Shown piece after piece: positions 1 to 8,067 of a stretch of DNA of 64,000 nucleotides. This DNA is from Chitinophaga pinensis DSM 2588 (lineage in GTDB: Bacteria > Bacteroidota > Bacteroidia > Chitinophagales > Chitinophagaceae): the NCBI RefSeq assembly GCF_000024005.1, contig NC_013132.1, forward strand, positions 4,086,001 to 4,150,000, read 5' to 3'. The translations under genes and the position numbers were made by a program. Under the pieces are notes generated by a model that was not told the DNA's origin, made no database searches, and saw only the letters and a program-made list of their open reading frames with translations. The number at the start of each line of letters is the position of its first letter. The stretch's first letter is position 1.

Positions 1-927
1 TAACCAGTTATCGCGTACCTCCTGGAGCCATTCGTTCAGTGAGATGTAGTCTGTCTGTAAGAGAGCACTTTCCCGTTGTTTCGCTGCAAGCAGTAATTCT
101 TCAATAATCTGGTCGGCCGTTTCGCAGGCATCTTTTATCCAGAAGAGGTATTTGTCTTCCTGTTCCGGCGTATAGGGATATTCCTGCATCAGGTGTGTAA
201 CTGAACGGATACCCGCAATTGGATTCCGGAGATCGTGTGCAACGATGGCTAAGATCTCATTTTTCAGTTTGTTGGTGCGTTGGATTTCCTCGTTTTTGTC
301 TTCAATAGTTTTCAGCTTGATAAAATAGTTCGCATGATATGAATATATGAGGCGGGAAACAACCATGAAACAGGCGATGATCAGCCAGAAAGCGACGTAG
401 TTGAGTGCCCGTGTATCCTCTGAAACCTGGAATATACCGAAGAATAATACAAATGTAACAATGGAGAGTCCGGCGACCAGCAACAGGTTGCGGATCGAGA
501 AAATAAGCAACACCCCCACAGTGAGTAATCCAAGCAACAGCATTGTCATTGTATTTTTGGGATTGTGTTGTGCGACGAATGTCAGGGACATGCAACTGCC
601 TGTAAATAAAAGCGTATAGAGGATACTGACAAAGTGGTATCGATTTTGCTGCTTTGGTTGAGGCTTTTTCTTAATGATAAAAAGGAGACAGGCAAACAAC
701 ACAGAAATGCTGATCATGCAGTTATTAATAACAACGTATTCAGTATAACGTTGCGGCAACAGCATCTCCTGGTAAGGGATGATCCAGGATGCCACTCTGA
801 TACAGATAGCCGCAATGGCGACGATCAGTGCTATATATGCAGTTACTTTAATATTCTGCTGTCTCGTATGTTGATTAAACTCCTCCCGGTATTTTTTTTC
901 GATGGGGGAGAATAGGTATAGTTTCAT
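1..927 (-). CDS. Membrane sensor histidine kinase, 3' end cut by window edge
   Basis: 309 codons are visible on the minus strand, running off the left edge. The start is the ATG at 925-927 (MKLYLFSPIEKKYREEF). The first 200 or so residues are mostly hydrophobic and give about six membrane segments. The chain then enters a charged linker and an H-box, VAHDLRNPIAG, with the phospho-accepting His near residue 231. Residues after it match a dimerisation/phosphoacceptor (HisKA) domain. The ATPase domain would lie to the left of position 1 and is not seen. By family it would autophosphorylate in response to a membrane or cytoplasmic signal and pass phosphate to a response regulator. The N-terminal sensor is of a type I cannot name, and no partner regulator is visible. 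Confidence 0.85.
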   Translation of the reverse strand, partial: MKLYLFSPIEKKYREEFNQHTRQQNIKVTAYIALIVAIAAICIRVASWIIPYQEMLLPQRYTEYVVINNCMISISVLFACLLFIIKKKPQPKQQNRYHFVSILYTLLFTGSCMSLTFVAQHNPKNTMTMLLLGLLTVGVLLIFSIRNLLLVAGLSIVTFVLFFGIFQVSEDTRALNYVAFWLIIACFMVVSRLIYSYHANYFIKLKTIEDKNEEIQRTNKLKNEILAIVAHDLRNPIAGIRSVTHLMQEYPYTPEQEDKYLFWIKDACETADQIIEELLLAAKQRESALLQTDYISLNEWLQEVRDNWL

Positions 928-1094
928 CAGCGTTACATAGTAGGATACGTGTTCGCCCAAAGATACCTGATTAGATCCATAAATTCATTGCTGAGTCTAC
1001 CGTCCTGGTCCCATGAAAGTCCGTGAAATGAACTTTAGAGTTAATATTTTTTATTGAAATGCCTTTTGGAGAGTAAAACCTAAGCCGTCAAATC

Positions 1095-1352
1095 ATGCAA
1101 GAGTTCACAACTTTGGAGAATCCGGCGGAAGTAGTCCGTCATCTCACTAACGCGCTGGGCAAAAGTAAAGTACGACAGATCCGTTTTGGCTATCGCCTGG
1201 ATAATGAAGAACCTGCCATTAAGTTTAAGGTCTGGTTACGATTTCCTTATAATCTGTTTGCCCGGAAAAAAGTAGCCGAAAAATTAGAGGAGGAGATGTC
1301 TCATATTCGTATATCGACAGATTCTTCGAAATTATTGTACCAGGTGGAATGA
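1095..1352 (+). CDS. Small conserved-looking hypothetical protein (85 aa)
   Basis: An 85-residue soluble protein without signal peptide or membrane segment. It is rich in charged residues and includes KVWLRFPYNLFARKKVAEKLEEE, a basic-aromatic stretch followed by a probable amphipathic helix. It lies 45 bp upstream of the acyl-CoA dehydrogenase in the same direction, so the two may be co-transcribed. The ATG at 1095 is the only reasonable start. I do not recognise the family. The coding call rests on length, amino-acid composition and orientation. Confidence 0.6.
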   Translation: MQEFTTLENPAEVVRHLTNALGKSKVRQIRFGYRLDNEEPAIKFKVWLRFPYNLFARKKVAEKLEEEMSHIRISTDSSKLLYQVE

Positions 1353-1397
1353 ACATTTAACAGTTTTGGCTAAATTAAGGGACTAATACTTGATCCC

Positions 1398-2762
1398 ATG
1401 GCAGTTAAATTGTCCACCATCAGGCAGGCCTTCCATTTATTGAAGAACATTGACTTCGAACAATTGGGGCGTTTATCCGAGAAGATAGATCTGCCGAAAG
1501 TAATGGCCACTGTAGGTAAAATGAATGACCAGCAACTTTCTGGTCTGATGCGTATGCTGCAGAGCAGCGGCGGAGAAAGAAAAAAAGAGTTACCACCCGT
1601 AAATGGTGATTTTTATGACCTGAGCGGAATGCTGAGTCCGGAGGACAGGGCGTTGCAGCTGAAGGTCCGCGAATTTATGGAATCTGAGGTGCAACCTATT
1701 GTCAATGAACACTGGGTGAAATCTGATTTTCCTTTTCAGTTACTGCCGAAGCTGGCAGCCCTGGATATCTGCGGCTCGACTTACGAAGGGTATGGCGGTA
1801 TTCAATCCTCTTTTCTGATGGAAGGTATTATCACAATGGAAATTGCACGGGTGGATTGTTCCATGGCGACTTTCTTCGGGGTGCAGAGTGGTCTGGCGAT
1901 GGGTTCTATCTATCTGCTGGGATCGGAGGAACAGAAGAAGGAGTGGTTGCCGGGTATGCAGCGGCTGGAAAAGATCGGTGCTTTTGGGCTGACAGAGCCG
2001 GAAGTAGGTTCCGGTGCGGCTGGCGGACTTACTACTACGGCCAAACGGGACGGGGATACCTGGATACTGAATGGTCAGAAGAAGTGGATCGGGAATGCCA
2101 CCTTTGCGGATGTGTTGGTGATCTGGGCAAGAGATGTGGATGATAATGAGGTAAAAGGATTTCTGGTGAAGAAGGATACCCCGGGTTTCAGTGTAGAGAA
2201 GATGCACGATAAAATGGCGTTGCGTATAGTACAGAACGGAGTGATTACGTTGAAGGATTGTGTGGTGGAAGAGAAAGATCGTTTACAACACGCCAATTCC
2301 TTTAAAGATACAGCGAAGGTATTACGGATGACCCGTGCAGGCGTCGCCTGGCTGGCAGTAGGATGTGCCAGGGGGGCGTATGAGAATGCGCTGGCTTATA
2401 CGCAGAAGCGGAAGCAGTTTGGTCGCCCGATCGGTTCATTCCAGCTGATCCAGAATCACCTGGTGGAGATGCTGTCGAATCTGACGGCTATGCAGACGAT
2501 GGTCTACCGTTTATCGGAGTTACAGGATGAGGGTAGGCTGGAAGATGAACATGCCTCTATTGCGAAAGTATTCTGTTCATTGCGTACGCGTGATATTGTG
2601 AGTCGTGCGAGGGAGGTAATGGGCGGTAATGGTATACTGCTGGAATATAATGTGGCGCGTTTTGTAGCGGATGCAGAAGCGATCTATTCTTATGAGGGTA
2701 CGAAGGAGATCAACTCGCTGATTGTGGGAAGGGCGATCACCGGGTTCAGTGCATTTGTATAA
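1398..2762 (+). CDS. Acyl-CoA dehydrogenase, glutaryl-CoA dehydrogenase-like
   Basis: A 454-residue flavoprotein that should oxidise an acyl-CoA to the enoyl-CoA, passing electrons to ETF. The FAD/substrate signature GAFGLTEPEVGSG lies at 194-206. The C-terminal YEGTKEINSLIVGRAITG places the catalytic-base Glu near 433. The end closely resembles glutaryl-CoA dehydrogenase (YEGTHDIHALILGRAITG), which is my basis for that subfamily. The Asp normally found after GS in the signature is Gly here. Residues 1-75 are an extension missing from classic members. A strong hairpin terminator follows the stop. The substrate cannot be fixed from sequence; a short- or branched-chain acyl-CoA dehydrogenase is the alternative. 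Confidence 0.88.
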   Translation: MAVKLSTIRQAFHLLKNIDFEQLGRLSEKIDLPKVMATVGKMNDQQLSGLMRMLQSSGGERKKELPPVNGDFYDLSGMLSPEDRALQLKVREFMESEVQPIVNEHWVKSDFPFQLLPKLAALDICGSTYEGYGGIQSSFLMEGIITMEIARVDCSMATFFGVQSGLAMGSIYLLGSEEQKKEWLPGMQRLEKIGAFGLTEPEVGSGAAGGLTTTAKRDGDTWILNGQKKWIGNATFADVLVIWARDVDDNEVKGFLVKKDTPGFSVEKMHDKMALRIVQNGVITLKDCVVEEKDRLQHANSFKDTAKVLRMTRAGVAWLAVGCARGAYENALAYTQKRKQFGRPIGSFQLIQNHLVEMLSNLTAMQTMVYRLSELQDEGRLEDEHASIAKVFCSLRTRDIVSRAREVMGGNGILLEYNVARFVADAEAIYSYEGTKEINSLIVGRAITGFSAFV

Positions 2763-2792
2763 ACAGCTTAGACAGTCATAGTACAGACGATA

Positions 2793-2829
2793 AAAAAGGG
2801 GCTGCTCAGTTACTGAGCAGCCCCTTTTT
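2793..2829. terminator. Bidirectional intrinsic terminator
   Basis: A perfect 17-bp stem (2793-2809 with 2813-2829) and 3-nt loop. Its outer bases form an A run on one side and a T run on the other, so it can end both the dehydrogenase transcript and the leftward YceI operon. Confidence 0.9.
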
Positions 2830-2854
2830 ATATAATTTCAGTGCAAATGGATTG

Positions 2855-3256
2855 TTAGATTGATTTGCCGAATAGTGGCTTTAAAGCGAACCATCCGAGC
2901 GCCGGGAAAAAGTGCATAGGCACTGCGAGTCCGGGAAATAATTCAGGTGATTCCTGATCCAGCGGCAGTTGATGGCCGATGGGATATAGTATACTTGCGA
3001 AAGTAAGGATGACAAACAGGAGGTTAAACACCATGTCTGTTTTACCTTTCAGCACCAGGCTCAATAAGAAATAGCCGATTGCTGCAACGAATGCGCCTGC
3101 CAGTGTGTATTTGAACATATTGGCAATACTGGCGACATTTACGAATCCTTCTCCTATCGTTTCAATATACACCTTCTGATAAACGAGAGCAGCCACACCG
3201 GAAAGCCCACCTACTAATACTGCGAGCAGTCCAAGCAGTGATATTTTTTTAAGCAT
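2855..3256 (-). CDS. Small integral membrane protein (133 aa) of the YceI operon
   Basis: A 133-residue protein with four hydrophobic segments (about 5-27, 45-70, 75-93 and 105-127). The function is not recognised. It is the last gene of a leftward run: the upstream YceI gene ends 16 bp before its ATG, so it should share the operon promoter. The conserved-looking HQLPLDQESPELFPG stretch lies before the last segment. Operon partnership with two periplasmic lipid-binding YceI proteins hints at a membrane role for a lipophilic ligand, but that is inference. Confidence 0.75.
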   Translation of the reverse strand: MLKKISLLGLLAVLVGGLSGVAALVYQKVYIETIGEGFVNVASIANMFKYTLAGAFVAAIGYFLLSLVLKGKTDMVFNLLFVILTFASILYPIGHQLPLDQESPELFPGLAVPMHFFPALGWFALKPLFGKSI

Positions 3257-3272
3257 ATATCTGATTTAAGGA

Positions 3273-3809
3273 TTAGCCCTTTACAACAGGAACGGCTATT
3301 GTTACGTTGACCATGTCAGCTACGTCGCCACCTGGTTTACCGATATGAAAATCGTTACGATTTACTTTGAATGTACCATCGAAGGTTGCGCCGTTACCTG
3401 CGCGTTTGAAAGTGAAAGGAATGGTGAATTCCTTCTTAACACCATGTATTTCAAGGTCGCCGGTTACCTGGTAGCCAGCACCTGCTTTTACGATCTTTTT
3501 GGAGGTGTATTTGATTTCAGGATATTTCGCTGCATCAAACCACTCGTCGCTTTTAGCGTGTTTGTTCATCAGTGCATTACCGGTGTTGATAGAAGCAACA
3601 TCAACAGATACACTGAAGTTAGAAGCAGCCAGATTGGCTTCGTCGAAAGCGATAGTACCTTTAAAGGTTTTGAAGATACCGCTTGCTTCATTTGTAGAGA
3701 AGGCAATATTATACTTGCCACTGATGTTCCATGCCTGTGCCAGTGCGGCGAAGGCAAACACTGCTGCTGTGAGCAGCAGTGTTGATGAAAATATTACTAA
3801 TCTTTTCAT
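3273..3809 (-). CDS. YceI-family exported lipid-binding protein
   Basis: A 178-residue protein with a signal peptide (about residues 1-26, ending AALAQA). The rest fits the YceI lipocalin-like beta-barrel: an opening WNISGKYNIAFS, a central KSDEWFDAAKYPEIKYTSKK, and GDLEIHGVKKEFTIPF. YceI proteins bind polyisoprenoid or other lipophilic molecules in the periplasm. It follows a second YceI gene after 14 bp and precedes a membrane-protein gene after 16 bp, so the three form an operon. The two YceI copies clearly differ in sequence, so they may bind different ligands. Confidence 0.9.
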   Translation of the reverse strand: MKRLVIFSSTLLLTAAVFAFAALAQAWNISGKYNIAFSTNEASGIFKTFKGTIAFDEANLAASNFSVSVDVASINTGNALMNKHAKSDEWFDAAKYPEIKYTSKKIVKAGAGYQVTGDLEIHGVKKEFTIPFTFKRAGNGATFDGTFKVNRNDFHIGKPGGDVADMVNVTIAVPVVKG

Positions 3810-3823
3810 TGCCGTAAGTTAAA

Positions 3824-4396
3824 TTATTCTTTTACGAATTCACCACTTGCCCTCAGCTTAACATCTTCACCCAGCATGGTAGCAGGAGCTTCTGTAGCGA
3901 AACCGAAATCTTTACGTTTGAAAGTACCAGTGATAGTAAAACCAGCAACCAGTTTCTTGCTCTGTGCATTCTCCTGGGTACCGTTGTATACTGCGTTCAG
4001 CATTACCTGTTTAGTTACACCGTGGAAGGTCAGATCACCCACCAGTCTGTACTGATTACCACTTGTTTTCTTGAAGGAAGTGCTCTTGAAAGTGATGGTA
4101 GGATATTTTTCTGCATCAAAGAAATCTGCACTTTTCAGGTGTTTGTCACGCATTTCGTTTTCTGTGTTCAGACTAGCTACATCGATGCTGATGTTGAAAG
4201 AAGCGTCAGAGAAATCAGCTTTAGAAGCAGTGATATCAGCAGTGTAAGATTTGAAGTTACCTTCACTTTCAGACAGTGTCATGTGGGAAATAGTGTAACC
4301 CAGTCTAGCGTGTGCTTTATCTACAGACCATTTAGATTGTGCAAATGTTGTTGCGGAAAGTGCCAGTAAAGAGGCGATGATTGTGATTTTTTTCAT
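3824..4396 (-). CDS. YceI-family exported lipid-binding protein
   Basis: A 190-residue protein with an N-terminal signal peptide ending in ATTFAQ. The mature part opens with SKWSVDKAHARLGYTISHM, the usual YceI beginning, and contains KSADFFDAEKYPTITFKS and GDLTFHGVTKQV. The predicted role is periplasmic binding of an isoprenoid-like ligand. It is first in a leftward three-gene operon. A 20-bp palindrome at 4442-4461 lies 45 bp upstream of its ATG, in the region shared with the divergent HxlR regulator, which makes this regulator the likely controller. Confidence 0.92.
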   Translation of the reverse strand: MKKITIIASLLALSATTFAQSKWSVDKAHARLGYTISHMTLSESEGNFKSYTADITASKADFSDASFNISIDVASLNTENEMRDKHLKSADFFDAEKYPTITFKSTSFKKTSGNQYRLVGDLTFHGVTKQVMLNAVYNGTQENAQSKKLVAGFTITGTFKRKDFGFATEAPATMLGEDVKLRASGEFVKE

Positions 4397-4441
4397 GTTT
4401 GCGCTTGTTTAGAAAATTAAAATTAGATCTTTTTTTTGAGA

Positions 4442-4461
4442 ATATATGTTTCAACATATAT
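4442..4461. promoter_or_regulatory. Candidate operator for the HxlR-type regulator
   Basis: A perfect inverted repeat, ATATATGTT-tc-AACATATAT, in the 273-bp divergent region between the YceI operon and the HxlR gene. A dimeric winged-helix protein would fit two such half-sites. It is the only long palindrome in this spacer. Assignment to the neighbour regulator is inference. Confidence 0.55.
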
Positions 4462-4669
4462 CGTTGCAGAAATCTTAAACTAGGTTAAGGTATTACACTA
4501 TTTTCGATTTCTCATTTCTTTAAATATTTATGATAATTTTACTCTTATAAGAGAGTTACTTTCTTTTGGAAAGCTGAACAAAGGTAGGAGGCGGACACAT
4601 GTTAAACAATAACGTTTCGTCACGGCAACTTACTTACCTTTTAGTAACGATCGTGAAAATCAATTTGTT

Positions 4670-5050
4670 ATGGTGAAAAATAGTGATGGAAAAATATGGA
4701 TAGGGGATTGTCCGATACGGCAGGTGTTGGATCGTTTTGGCGATAAGTGGTCGATTTTGGTAATAGAGTTATTGTCGCATGAGGGGAAGTTGCGGTTTAG
4801 TGAGATTGCGCAGACGATCGGGGATATTTCGCAGAAGATGTTGACGGTGACGTTGCGGTCGTTGGAGTCTGATGGGTTGATTATAAGGCAGTTTTTTCCG
4901 GAGATACCGCCGCGGGTGGAGTATGAGTTGTCGGACTTGGGGAGGAGTTTAGTGCCGCATATACAGCAGCTGACGAGTTGGGGGCAGGAGCATATGGAGG
5001 CGATTAAGGAGAATAGGAGGCGGTTTGAGGAGAAGCAGTCAAAAGGGTGA
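4670..5050 (+). CDS. HxlR-family winged-helix transcriptional regulator
   Basis: A 126-residue protein with the HxlR pattern: CPIRQVLDRFGDKWSILVI near the N-terminus (Cys near 14), then LRFSEIAQTIGDISQKMLTVTLRSLESDGLIIR as the recognition helix and wing, and YELSDLGRSLVPHIQQL. HxlR proteins often sense redox or electrophile stress through this N-terminal Cys. It is divergent from the YceI operon and a palindrome lies between them, so control of that operon and itself is likely. Its codon use is strikingly G/T-rich at third positions compared with neighbours, for example repeated ttg, gtg and cgg. Confidence 0.9.
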   Translation: MVKNSDGKIWIGDCPIRQVLDRFGDKWSILVIELLSHEGKLRFSEIAQTIGDISQKMLTVTLRSLESDGLIIRQFFPEIPPRVEYELSDLGRSLVPHIQQLTSWGQEHMEAIKENRRRFEEKQSKG

Positions 5051-5487
5051 GCTTAAGTTTTTTGAGTATTGGTGGTTTCTTATATGTTCTTGCTATGTTG
5101 GGGTAAATTACTGGAGTTTTGTTGTTTCGCGTCTTTAGGGGCCTGGCCGGTTTCAGATGGGATTCCGGGCTGACGCCCTCTACGCGTTCTTACTATGGGG
5201 CGAGGGATAGGGGGCAGGCAGGAGGAGATAATTTTTTTGTTCAATAATAATATTCCAATTATCTTTATCCTACAAAACTAGTAGACTAATAATGCATCCC
5301 CAGTCAGGCACATATCACTTAATGACTTCCTGCTTACCCATAAGCAAAAGGTGCCCTTATTGTTGTTGCTGAATTATCTATATCCCATCGTTTTTCTGCT
5401 GATGGGAGGAGAGTCTCACTTTCTATTACAGTCAGATTTTAATTTAAAGCTTACTTACAGCTGAACACTTATTAAACCTACGCATCT
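5051..5487. other. 437-bp gene-free region with one REP-like copy
   Basis: No convincing gene on either strand. It contains a solo REP-like copy at 5149-5202. The rest, up to the dioxygenase, is AT-richer, with no clear promoter box that I would defend. Confidence 0.6.
5149..5202 (+). repeat. REP-like dispersed repeat, solo TGAC-loop arm
   Basis: Runs GGTTTCAG...GGGCTGACGCCCT...CTATGGGGCG. The core GGGC-TGAC-GCCC is a small hairpin. The same pattern recurs inverted at 27086-27143 and, more loosely, at 6883-6940. No CTTA-loop partner arm was found beside this copy. Confidence 0.65.
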
Positions 5488-6297
5488 ATGTCTGTCGCTT
5501 ATCAAACATTTACACTCGGTAATGCGCTTACCGAGGAGCAACAATCATTTTTTGAAGAAAACGGTTATATCCATTTCTCTAATTTTCTGACGCCGGAGCA
5601 GGTGCAGGAGATCGTCAACGCATCAGAAGAGGTGCAGCAGAGATGGATTTCGGGGAACGTAGAGAAGGTGAATGGAGTACCGGTGAAATATGGCAAAGAT
5701 CTGGACGGTCAGCCGATAGTACAACGATTTGCTTTTATCAATCAACATACGCGTGTACTTTCAGATCTGCTGAAGGACAATCGCTTACAGACCCTCTTAC
5801 AATTAATAGGCCCCGGCGCCCGTATCGGAGAGAATGAAAAGGATGGGATGGTGTTGAATCATTATGTGAATGGTCCGGAGAGCACTTTCACTAAAATGGG
5901 TTGGCATACGGATGGTTTACGTGATATCTTCCTGCATGGGAAACTAAACCCCATGCTGAATGTAGGTATCCACCTGAGTAATCTTCGTCCGGAAAACGGC
6001 GGATTGCGCATCATTCCTGGTACACATAGACAGAACATCTTCAGTATGCTGTTCAGAAAGAAATACTTTATCGGTCACAAACCCGATAAACACGAACTGG
6101 CAATCGCGCCCAATGCAGGTGATCTTACTGTCCATGATGGTCGTCTCTGGCATCGTGTAGCCCAGTCAAATGTAATAGGAGAGGCCAGCCGCAGACGCGT
6201 GATCTATGTGCCTATCATTGCCGGAAAATATGAACCTAAACATGAGAATAGTCCGACCCTCCTGTATCAAAGACTGGCCGGTGTTATCCTGAAATAA
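5488..6297 (+). CDS. PhyH-family Fe(II)/2-oxoglutarate dioxygenase
   Basis: A 269-residue phytanoyl-CoA dioxygenase-like protein. The iron ligands fit the HxD...H triad: WHTDG (His140, Asp142) and GRLWHRVAQ (His222). An Arg cluster (SRRRV, 235-237) is placed to bind 2-oxoglutarate. It has no signal peptide. By family it hydroxylates a small molecule or lipid while decarboxylating 2-oxoglutarate; the substrate is unknown. It stands alone between gene-poor regions, so context gives no help. Length is normal for PhyH proteins. Confidence 0.85.
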   Translation: MSVAYQTFTLGNALTEEQQSFFEENGYIHFSNFLTPEQVQEIVNASEEVQQRWISGNVEKVNGVPVKYGKDLDGQPIVQRFAFINQHTRVLSDLLKDNRLQTLLQLIGPGARIGENEKDGMVLNHYVNGPESTFTKMGWHTDGLRDIFLHGKLNPMLNVGIHLSNLRPENGGLRIIPGTHRQNIFSMLFRKKYFIGHKPDKHELAIAPNAGDLTVHDGRLWHRVAQSNVIGEASRRRVIYVPIIAGKYEPKHENSPTLLYQRLAGVILK

Positions 6298-6603
6298 TGG
6301 AGGTCATTCGTCATCGTGTCAGACCGTATATAATACACAGGAGCGGCAGATGATTAGTCAGGGAGTAATAAAGAATCAGCAAGCATCAGCAAAGTATAAA
6401 TAAGGGATAAGTGTATGGAATAGCAACACTTACCAATAGATATAGGTGATGAAATAAGGGGTCGACTATCAGCTATCAGATCAGATATACAGTAAAATGT
6501 GCTGGCCAGGCATAGTAAATTACATGGATGGCTTACATGCACTTGTCCAAATCAAGCATAATTACATAAGCACACAAATACATTTGCTTTCTTTCATATC
6601 AGC

Positions 6604-6638
6604 AAGACGAATCTGCACAAGATTCGTCTTATTTTTTA
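6604..6638 (+). terminator. Intrinsic terminator
   Basis: A perfect 11-bp stem AAGACGAATCT/AGATTCGTCTT with a 5-nt loop, followed by ATTTTTTAA. It lies 306 bp after the dioxygenase stop, so it ends either a long 3' UTR or a small unannotated transcript. Confidence 0.8.
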
Positions 6639-6779
6639 AGCATACTACCGATTGTGTAAAATCACATTAACATTGACACATACTTTTTAGGATAATCAAA
6701 ACAACTCTTCCATGTATCATCCGGTATCTTTGCAAACGTTCATCTCTCCCTAAAACAAAGCCGCCACTTCATGCGCAGC

Positions 6780-6944
6780 CGTCAGGTTTGCGGATGGAGA
6801 TGAAAGGGCCTTAGCCCTTCACGCACTGTTCACCCTATCCACAAGCTTTTAATCAACATCCCAGCCCTCAACGCTTTCCCCCGCCCCGTTGCAAGAATGC
6901 GTGGAGGGCGTCAGCCCGTCATCCTATCTGCAAATCTGACGCAG
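6780..6944. repeat. REPIN-like element: two inverted REP-like arms
   Basis: The left arm (6783-6833) has the hairpin core GGGC-CTTA-GCCC. The right arm (6883-6940), read on the other strand, has GGGC-TGAC-GCCC. The arms align over about 50 bp (GTCAG-TTTGC-GAT...CACGCA) and face each other across about 50 bp. The arrangement is repeated at 26990-27143. Confidence 0.65.
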
Positions 6945-7082
6945 CCCTAAAGCATCAGTCCCAGGAAGGCAATGACATCAGCGCTTGTAAACATTTGGAA
7001 AAGGAAAATAATAACGAAAAACCAATGAAAGGGTGCATTCTTCCTACTGGATATTACCCGTATCTATAATAAAAATGATTAT

Positions 7083-7853
7083 TTATCTGGTCTTATAAAG
7101 ATTGGCGGCCACTGCTTCTACGATTGCCTTCGGCACTATCCGCGTCATAAACGCCGTCACCACATTCATCGCCCCGGGAATAATCTCCGCTTTCTTCCGG
7201 AACATGCCTTTAATGGCAATATCCGCCACATCATCCGCCAACATACCGTATTTATCCGCCGTCTCCTTGATCGCCTGCATGCCCGCACGATCAATAAAAT
7301 TCGTCTTCACCGGCCCCGGACACAAACACGTCACCGACACATTACTCTTTTTCAGCTCCTGTCTCAAACCCCTTGAAAACAACAGCATAAACGACTTGGT
7401 CGCCGCATACAAGGTCAGCGTGGCCACCGCCTGATAAGCAGCCGTACTGGAGACATTTAATATATAAGCCTGTGGTTGCTGACGCAATACAGGCAGGAGG
7501 TGATGACAAAGTGCCACCGGTGTTTCCGCATTCACCTGAATCATCTGCTGGTGCTCAGATAAAGAGCGGTCGGAAAAGTTGCCCCATACACCGTAGCCGG
7601 CATTATTGATCAGGATAGAGACGGGATACCTGCCCGCCCATTCAGCGACACGGGCAGCTGCTTCAGGGGAGGACAGATCAATGGCCAGCCAGGCTACCTC
7701 TACCTGCCATTTATTACGCAATTCATTGGCGGCAGCAGTGAGTTCCTGCTCCGAACGGGCGATTAACAGTAAATCATATTTTCTGGAAGCAAGGGCGTGT
7801 GCCATAGACAGACCAATACCTTTACTGGCCCCTGTAATGAGTGCGTATGTCAT
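7083..7853 (-). CDS. Short-chain dehydrogenase/reductase
   Basis: A 256-residue classical SDR. The NAD(P)-binding TGASKGIG is at 7-14, NNAGYG at 83-88, and the catalytic residues are Ser near 135-136, Tyr149 and Lys153 (LYAATKSF). An Arg in IARSEQ after the second strand suggests NADPH preference. The sequence resembles the DltE/YqjQ-type SDRs of unknown substrate. It is monocistronic, with gene-free DNA on both sides. The ATG at 7851-7853 gives the Rossmann strand directly. Confidence 0.92.
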   Translation of the reverse strand: MTYALITGASKGIGLSMAHALASRKYDLLLIARSEQELTAAANELRNKWQVEVAWLAIDLSSPEAAARVAEWAGRYPVSILINNAGYGVWGNFSDRSLSEHQQMIQVNAETPVALCHHLLPVLRQQPQAYILNVSSTAAYQAVATLTLYAATKSFMLLFSRGLRQELKKSNVSVTCLCPGPVKTNFIDRAGMQAIKETADKYGMLADDVADIAIKGMFRKKAEIIPGAMNVVTAFMTRIVPKAIVEAVAANLYKTR

Positions 7854-7920
7854 CCCGATAATAACTTTTAATATAACGCTAAACTATAGCATATAAACGG
7901 AAAGAAGTAGAAAAGGAAAA

Positions 7921-7950
7921 GGGCGGTAAGAATACCGCCCTAAATTTTTT
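7921..7950 (-). terminator. Hairpin, probable leftward terminator
   Basis: Perfect GGGCGGTA-agaa-TACCGCCC. Read leftward it is followed by a TTTTCCTTTTC tract; read rightward, by TAAATTTTTT. It could end transcripts leaving the YeeE operon about 375 bp away. No rightward gene is available for it. Confidence 0.45.
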
Positions 7951-8036
7951 AACCATATCCTATGAAAAACCTATATCAAAGATAATAGAGAGCCGTCAGC
8001 CTCCAAGTGCATTTTGGTAAAGGCTATATTTTATCT

Positions 8037-8067
8037 GGTTAACGTATGATTTAGCGTCCCGTTAACC
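8037..8067. promoter_or_regulatory. Inverted repeat GGTTAACG-N15-CGTTAACC
   Basis: Perfect 8-bp arms about 185 bp upstream of the SDR start. The spacing would suit a dimeric DNA-binding protein. No regulator is tied to it. Confidence 0.35.

Larger units (their letters stand above)
6298..7082. other. 785-bp gene-free region
   Basis: No open reading frame here has convincing protein features. It holds a clear stem-loop terminator at 6604-6640, an isolated TATCTTTG promoter-like box near 6724-6731 with no gene after it, and a paired inverted REP-like element at 6780-6944. It may be a site where a gene has decayed. Confidence 0.6.

Noticed and set aside
6354..6542. 62-codon minus-strand frame after the dioxygenase
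   Set aside because: No homology-like features, and a terminator-type hairpin lies just beside it in the other direction.
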